A stretch of DNA of 20,030 bases from CAYLYM01 sp964387645 (lineage in GTDB: Bacteria; Calditrichota; Calditrichia; RBG-13-44-9): NCBI GenBank assembly GCA_964387645.1, contig CAYLYM010000072.1, positions 1-20,030 on the forward strand. Direction: 5' to 3'. The translations under genes were made by a program, and so were the position numbers. Positions 16,331-20,030 of this stretch are shown one piece after another (the first letter of the stretch is position 1; each line of letters begins with the position of its first letter). Below the pieces are notes generated by a model. It saw only the letters and a program-made list of their open reading frames with translations. It searched no databases and had not been told where the DNA came from.

Positions 16331-17596
16331 TCATTCAAAATTTTTTTGTACGATGAATCTGTTATAAAGATACAATAAAAATGCTGCTGTAAATCCAATC
16401 GCTGCTAAAATCACCCACATTAACCGGGGTTGTTGAATTTCTTTTCCGAAATATTGAACAAGAAATCCACCCAATGGCCCCGCAACAAGTGCACCGATTG
16501 AAATGGGTAAAAAAGCATATCCCATATAAAGCCCTTCCTGACCATCAGGGGCAAGAGTAGAAATATATTCGTAATAACGCGGCGCCTGAATCATTTCGCC
16601 CAATGCCCAGATCACCAGACTTAACACCACAATCCAAATGCTGGCAACCGAAGCCATAATTAACATGGAAGAACTGGATATAACAAAGCCCAGAATCATG
16701 GCCTGGAGAGAAGGTATTTTTTTGGTTAAGATGCTAACAATGACTTGAAAAAATATGATGGTCAGGGCACCTACAGACAAAATCAGGTCAACCGGAGCAT
16801 TAGGATCGACATAGGTTCGAAGATATAGTGGCATGGCAATATAAAATTCGAAGAACATCATCCAAAATCCGGAAAAAATGAGGAGAAAGATAACAAACTT
16901 CAGGTTCTTCAGTACAAGAATCATATTGGATAGAGCTTTTCCAACTGTTTGTACTTCCGACTCTGTTTTACGTTTTGGTTCCTGGTAAAAAAGCAAAGTG
17001 CCAACCAGCATTAACGCACAACTCAAAGCTGAAACATTAAAAACATTTTGTATCCCGATATGGTCACGTACAAAAAAAGCCAGAATTGGCCCCACCGCAC
17101 CACCAATATTGACAATGGTGTAATAAATAGAATAGCCCAATGATTTGGTGCTCTCTTTACTGGTTTTTGCTACCGTGCCGACAATACATGGTTTGATAAA
17201 TGATCCGCCGATAGCTGTGAGCATGAGGATGAAAAAAACAATCCAGTAAAGCGGTGCATCGTTCAGAGCAGTCCGCATCCAATGTGAAGAGGTCTGTCCT
17301 AAAAAGAAGTAGCCGAATGTTAGACCAGTAAATGCAAAAGCCAGAGATCGGCGGAAACCAAATCGATCGGACAGTGCTCCGGCAATGACGGGAAGAAAAT
17401 AAATGGTGGCACCAAAAAATCCAACTAAGGAACCGGTCTCTACTTCGGTAAGCTTGAGATTCTCAAAAAGATAAATAGTCAATACTGCTTGTTGACCATA
17501 AAAGGCCAGCCTTTCAAAAAGTTCTAAAGTATTAGCCACCCAAAAGGAACGAGTGAAACCCGTCCGAATCTCCTGAATCCGTGATGATATATCCAA
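16331..17596 (-). CDS. POT/PTR-like MFS transporter
   Basis: A 421-residue inner-membrane transporter with about twelve hydrophobic helices. The first helix has ELFERLAFYG (25-34), a good match to the ExxERFxYYG proton-coupling motif of the POT (peptide/PTR2) family. The loop motif DRFGFRRSL fits the MFS loop 2-3 consensus, IGGSFIKP matches the POT helix-4 GxxxKP motif with its conserved lysine, and YYTIVNIGGAVGP matches helix 5. It is shorter than the usual 450-500 residue, 14-helix bacterial POT protein, so di- or tripeptide uptake is only a guess. The start is TTG at 17596, set by GAGGAGG four to five bases upstream. It stands alone, with a 401-bp spacer before it. Confidence 0.82.
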   Translation of the reverse strand: MDISSRIQEIRTGFTRSFWVANTLELFERLAFYGQQAVLTIYLFENLKLTEVETGSLVGFFGATIYFLPVIAGALSDRFGFRRSLAFAFTGLTFGYFFLGQTSSHWMRTALNDAPLYWIVFFILMLTAIGGSFIKPCIVGTVAKTSKESTKSLGYSIYYTIVNIGGAVGPILAFFVRDHIGIQNVFNVSALSCALMLVGTLLFYQEPKRKTESEVQTVGKALSNMILVLKNLKFVIFLLIFSGFWMMFFEFYIAMPLYLRTYVDPNAPVDLILSVGALTIIFFQVIVSILTKKIPSLQAMILGFVISSSSMLIMASVASIWIVVLSLVIWALGEMIQAPRYYEYISTLAPDGQEGLYMGYAFLPISIGALVAGPLGGFLVQYFGKEIQQPRLMWVILAAIGFTAAFLLYLYNRFIVQKNFE

Positions 17597-17997
17597 AGCG
17601 CCTCCTCAGTAAATCAAAAATTAAATTACTGGAAAGAAACCAAAGACAACAAGTTCTTGTTTTAATAATATCCTAACATTAAATAATATAGTAATTTATA
17701 TTTTATTTAAAGTCAATAATATTCTCTTATCATTCCTTAGTAGCTTTAATAATTTCTAACAATTTGAAATATTTTGAGCATTATTTTATTTAACCAATAA
17801 CGATTGGGTTAAATAAATCAAAAATTACCATGGATCAATACAACCAAAGAATCGAAAAACATAATTCAAAATGGCGTTTGAATATATTCTGAAGGGAAAT
17901 CTTGCCCGGGGTTGTTTTGAGTTCCAATTTTATTCATATTCCTTAAGAAAATTCTAACAAGTAAGAAAAATTTTATCCCGGTCAATCGATCAACGAG
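17597..17997. other. 401-bp intergenic spacer upstream of the MFS transporter
   Basis: A+T-rich, with no plausible coding frame. It should hold the transporter promoter (minus strand) and the 3' end of the Nudix transcript. The only clear structure is the inverted repeat at 17785-17817. Confidence 0.55.
17785..17817. repeat. Inverted repeat, 14 bp arms with one bulge
   Basis: The arm at 17785-17798 (TTTATTTAACCAAT) pairs with 17803-17817 across an AACG loop, with only G17808 unpaired. No T run follows on either strand, so it is a poor terminator. It lies about 190 bp upstream of the transporter start and could be an operator or an RNA hairpin. Confidence 0.55.
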
Positions 17998-18645
17998 TTA
18001 TTTCAAAATTTTTATTTCTCCGGGGTCCCGGTAAACAGGTTTCGGAGCGGGATTATAATCAAAAACCAGATGGATGAAGCGGTTTAATATGAAAGCCGTG
18101 GCCCCCCAGATGATGTGACGATCGTAATAATAAAAATAAACGTCATATTTTTTCCCGTGATAATCCCACTTTTTCACTTCAAAATACTGATCGGTTAAAA
18201 ACAACCACAATGGAACATGAATTAATTCAGCCACTTCGTCCCGATTAAGGCGGTAATTGAGGGGTGGATTTAATACAGCGGCAAAAGGTCGGATCAAAAA
18301 TTTTGTCACTGTAAAAAATTCGTCCGATTCACCTAACAGGCGAATTTGTTCTGGAGGGATACCAATTTCCTCGTAAGTTTCGCGCAGCCCTGTCTGCAAT
18401 AAGGATTTATCTCCCGGATCAAACACACCGCCGGGAAAGGAAATCTGCCCTTTGTGATGTTCCACTTTATCAGTCCTTTTTGTGAAAAGAATATGCGGAG
18501 TATTATTTACTTCTAAGAAAAGAATCATCACCGCTGCTCGAATGGCCTTATTATGTTGAATACGGATGGGTTTATATGCCTTAAGCCGGGATTCTATTAA
18601 TTGAACCGCATCTGAAAAATCAATTCCCATATATGAAGAAATCAT
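17998..18645 (-). CDS. Nudix hydrolase, CoA pyrophosphatase (NudL) type
   Basis: A 215-residue Nudix enzyme. The subfamily signature of coenzyme A pyrophosphatases is visible: LFTKRTDKVEHHKGQISFPGG (about 53-73), followed by the Nudix helix LRETYEEIGI (87-96). As in E. coli NudL, the first glutamate of the general GX5EX7REUXEEXGU box is not conserved (DPGDK here). The expected reaction is splitting CoA or acyl-CoA to phosphopantetheine and 3',5'-ADP; related Nudix substrates remain possible. The open frame extends to TTG 18657, but that TTG forms part of the GAGGA ribosome binding site of ATG 18645, which I take as the true start. It has no signal peptide. It is transcribed alone, downstream of the secG/tRNA terminator. 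Confidence 0.88.
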   Translation of the reverse strand: MISSYMGIDFSDAVQLIESRLKAYKPIRIQHNKAIRAAVMILFLEVNNTPHILFTKRTDKVEHHKGQISFPGGVFDPGDKSLLQTGLRETYEEIGIPPEQIRLLGESDEFFTVTKFLIRPFAAVLNPPLNYRLNRDEVAELIHVPLWLFLTDQYFEVKKWDYHGKKYDVYFYYYDRHIIWGATAFILNRFIHLVFDYNPAPKPVYRDPGEIKILK

Positions 18646-18719
18646 TATTATCCTCAAATTAATTATAATAATATAGATAATCTTCTCGGATAAGGAAATA
18701 TTTTAAATTGATAGTTGAA

Positions 18720-18743
18720 AAGATAGCGTGTCTACCAATTCCA
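18720..18743 (-). repeat. 24-bp exact copy of the 5' part of tRNA-Leu
   Basis: These 24 bases are identical and in the same orientation as 18877-18900 inside the tRNA gene. They cover the D-arm and the 5' strand of the anticodon stem. The flanking bases differ at once on both sides. The copy lies beyond the terminator that follows the tRNA. Confidence 0.9.
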
Positions 18744-18792
18744 TTGACTCTGTTTATAATCCAATAAAAAGGTAAGCCATATTCTGTACATG

Positions 18793-18816
18793 AAAAAATC
18801 CGGCACAATTGCCGGA
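18793..18816 (-). terminator. Intrinsic terminator of the secG-tRNA-Leu transcript
   Basis: On the minus strand TCCGGC and GCCGGA form a perfect 6-bp stem (18811-18816 with 18799-18804) around a six-base loop, followed at once by six T (18798-18793). It lies 9 bp after the tRNA 3' end. Confidence 0.88.
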
Positions 18817-18825
18817 TAAATATAG

Positions 18826-18910
18826 TGCTGGCGGCGGGACTCGAACCCGCACGGGCGTCTCACCCACTACCCCCTCAAGATAGCGTGTCTACCAATTCCA
18901 CCACGCCAGC
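18826..18910 (-). tRNA. tRNA-Leu, anticodon GAG
   Basis: An 85-base class II tRNA. The acceptor stem is GCTGGCG with CGCCAGC and discriminator A (position 18826); CCA is not encoded. The D-arm carries GGTAGACAC, the anticodon stem is CTATC with GGTAG around the loop TTGAGGG (anticodon GAG), a long variable arm follows (a leucine hallmark), and the T-arm is GCGGG-TTCGAGT-CCCGC. It closely resembles E. coli leuU in the 5' half. It begins 14 bp after the secG stop codon and is probably processed from the secG transcript. Confidence 0.97.
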
Positions 18911-18924
18911 AAAACAGATTTATC

Positions 18925-19284
18925 TTATTGTGATGGATTACCTTCTGAAGCCGGTTGTTGAGTTTCAATCGGCGCCACAGGTATGTTTGCCGCAGGAACT
19001 TCTTGCTGTTGTTGTTTCTGCAACTCCCGTTGAATAACACTTTGCCTCTCAGAAGAGGGGCGACCAATTAAACCGATAACTAAACAGAGTAAGATATATA
19101 AGGTAGCCAGAACTGTCGTGGCCTTTTGTAAAAAATTCGCCGCACCACGTGGTCCAAACACACCACCGGCTCCCATACCACCAAATGAAGCAGCTAATCC
19201 ACCACCTTTAGACGATTGCATCAAGATAGAAATGGTCATCAATAAAGCAACCAGGACAAATAAAAAAATTAAAAAGGAATACAT
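18925..19284 (-). CDS. secG: Preprotein translocase subunit SecG
   Basis: A 119-residue inner-membrane protein of the SecYEG channel. Two hydrophobic helices (about 2-22 and 52-74) flank the conserved cytoplasmic loop MQSSKGGGLAASFGG (22-36), the clearest SecG hallmark, and a glycine-rich stretch. A Q- and P-rich tail of about 40 residues (QRELQKQQQQ onward) is not conserved in the family. ATG 19284 has GGAGG about ten bases upstream. tRNA-Leu(GAG) follows at 14 bp in the same direction, then an intrinsic terminator. The same secG-tRNA-Leu(GAG) order occurs in E. coli (secG-leuU). Confidence 0.94.
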   Translation of the reverse strand: MYSFLIFLFVLVALLMTISILMQSSKGGGLAASFGGMGAGGVFGPRGAANFLQKATTVLATLYILLCLVIGLIGRPSSERQSVIQRELQKQQQQEVPAANIPVAPIETQQPASEGNPSQ

Positions 19285-19660
19285 CTAATTTTTTCCTCCA
19301 TACACGTCTATAAATTTAAGCAAAGAAATTTAAAGGTTAATTGAATATATTTCAAGTATTTTTTCATTTGGAAAAATTGTAATAATCAGTAAAATTATTT
19401 ATTTAAGGATTTTTTATCCTATCATAAACTAAACCACGTACATACCAGGATAATAAAATTAAATGTAATTCGAAAAATGGCACATTCAGGAATCAATTTA
19501 AATGGCTACATCACAATAGATAAAACATTAATGCTGAATTCCACACGTTTTGTATTGAATATGAATAATGCTAAACAACCTCTCAGATAAACGTGAAAGA
19601 TCTCTGACTTCCAGATCATAAAATCGCGAAAGAAATTAAATAATCCAATTTCTTCTAAAA
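19285..19660. other. 376-bp intergenic spacer upstream of secG
   Basis: A+T-rich and without a convincing reading frame. It should carry the minus-strand promoter for secG and tRNA-Leu, but I cannot point to a clear one. A small AGGAT/ATCCT hairpin (19406-19420) is too short to interpret. Confidence 0.5.
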
Positions 19661-20027
19661 CTAAAGTGCTTCGAACAATTGAATCAATTCTTCATTGGTA
19701 AATTTTTTAAAGTAAAGATGAAATCTGTCCATTGAATATTCTTCGAATTGTTTTTCTTCGCTAACTTCCCAGACCCAAAATTCACTTTTCAAACTTTCCT
19801 TATCGATCAATTTGTAGAGAATAATAAAGAACCGCATTCCTAATTGCCGGGCCACCTGCCAGATTGCCCGGGTGTTTGTGGAGCAGAGATATTTACTTTG
19901 TTTTACATGGGCTTGCTTAATCTCAATAAATGCTTTGGGTAGAATAGTCCCATCAGGTTGAATACGGTATTCCAGAAAATCAATATCCGTTGCATAACAC
20001 TGATTACCTCAAAACTTCCTGTGCCAT
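19661..20027 (-). pseudogene. PD-(D/E)XK nuclease-like protein, apparent +1 frameshift near the N-terminus
   Basis: The minus strand from 20008 to 19661 encodes one continuous frame beginning NQCYATDIDFLEYR, then LPKAFIEIK, IWQVARQLGMRFFIILYKL and WVWEVS, ending in TAG. DIDFLEYR followed by an E-I-K strand fits the catalytic core of PD-(D/E)XK nuclease-fold proteins. However, this frame has no normal start codon before the core; it is closed by TGA at 20011-20009. A different frame has ATG at 20027 reading MAQEVLR and stopping with TAA at 20006-20004. Skipping one base at about 20009-20004 joins them into a continuous protein of about 121 residues. So this is a frameshifted gene, a sequencing error or a recoding site. 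An internal GTG (19858) could still give a short product lacking the core. The gene may also begin beyond the window edge. Confidence 0.55.
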
Positions 20028-20030
20028 TGA

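Noticed and set aside
16095..16367. Plus-strand frame of 90 residues rich in K, L, F and N.
   Set aside because: It lies in an A+T-rich spacer and overlaps the ends of two genes; the composition is what random A+T-rich DNA gives.
18720..18900. Two copies of a 24-mer considered as a CRISPR start or as attL/attR of a genomic island.
   Set aside because: There are only two copies, one inside a tRNA gene, with no spacer array or cas gene. Only 133 bp lie between them, with no integrase or cargo, so no island is present now.

Overview
The window looks like a chromosomal segment of a low-GC (A+T-rich), Gram-negative-type bacterium of the broad FCB lineage (Calditrichota-, KSB1- or Marinimicrobia-like) rather than a classical Bacteroidetes. 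Reasons: a Bacteroidetes-type short AMP nucleosidase, a secreted two-component-regulator-type propeller protein with a T9SS/FlgD-like C-terminal domain, but also many real Shine-Dalgarno sites and several TTG starts (1680, 13658, 17596), which typical Bacteroidetes rarely show. The lineage is inferred from gene content only.

Layout. 1-1042 (minus): start of a probable lipoprotein, then AMP nucleosidase. 1043-1679: a gene-poor spacer holding a strikingly regular heptanucleotide repeat. 1680-2781 (plus): a TTG-started SAM methyltransferase and a small unknown protein with a very strong ribosome binding site. 2866-6854 (plus): a complete riboflavin locus, consisting of promoter, FMN riboswitch, intrinsic terminator, ribD, riboflavin synthase and ribBA, followed after a 191-bp gap by ribH. 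The riboswitch shows a clear two-state design: a 14-bp helix between the 5' end of the aptamer and the terminator arm excludes both P1 and the terminator.

7075-11694 (plus): a large secreted propeller protein preceded by a structured-looking leader; a multi-membrane GT-C glycosyltransferase that is collinear with eukaryotic ALG10; and a DPM1/ALG5-like polyprenyl-phosphate sugar synthase. The last two make a plausible donor-synthase/transferase pair. 11883-14920 (plus): recN and murA, 59 bp apart.

15054-18645 (minus): a histidine-kinase-like protein with a recognisable H-box but no visible ATPase motifs, a POT/PTR-like MFS transporter and a NudL-type Nudix hydrolase. 18720-19284 (minus): secG with tRNA-Leu(GAG) 14 bp behind it and an intrinsic terminator after the tRNA; this is the same gene order as E. 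coli secG-leuU. A 24-bp exact copy of the 5' part of the tRNA lies beyond the terminator. 19661-20027 (minus): a short PD-(D/E)XK-like nuclease reading frame that appears frameshifted near its N-terminus.

No insertion sequence, phage module, CRISPR array, rRNA or toxin-antitoxin pair is visible. Most of the window is housekeeping; the most unusual items are the ALG10-like pair, the heptamer repeat, the tRNA half-copy and the ATPase-less kinase.
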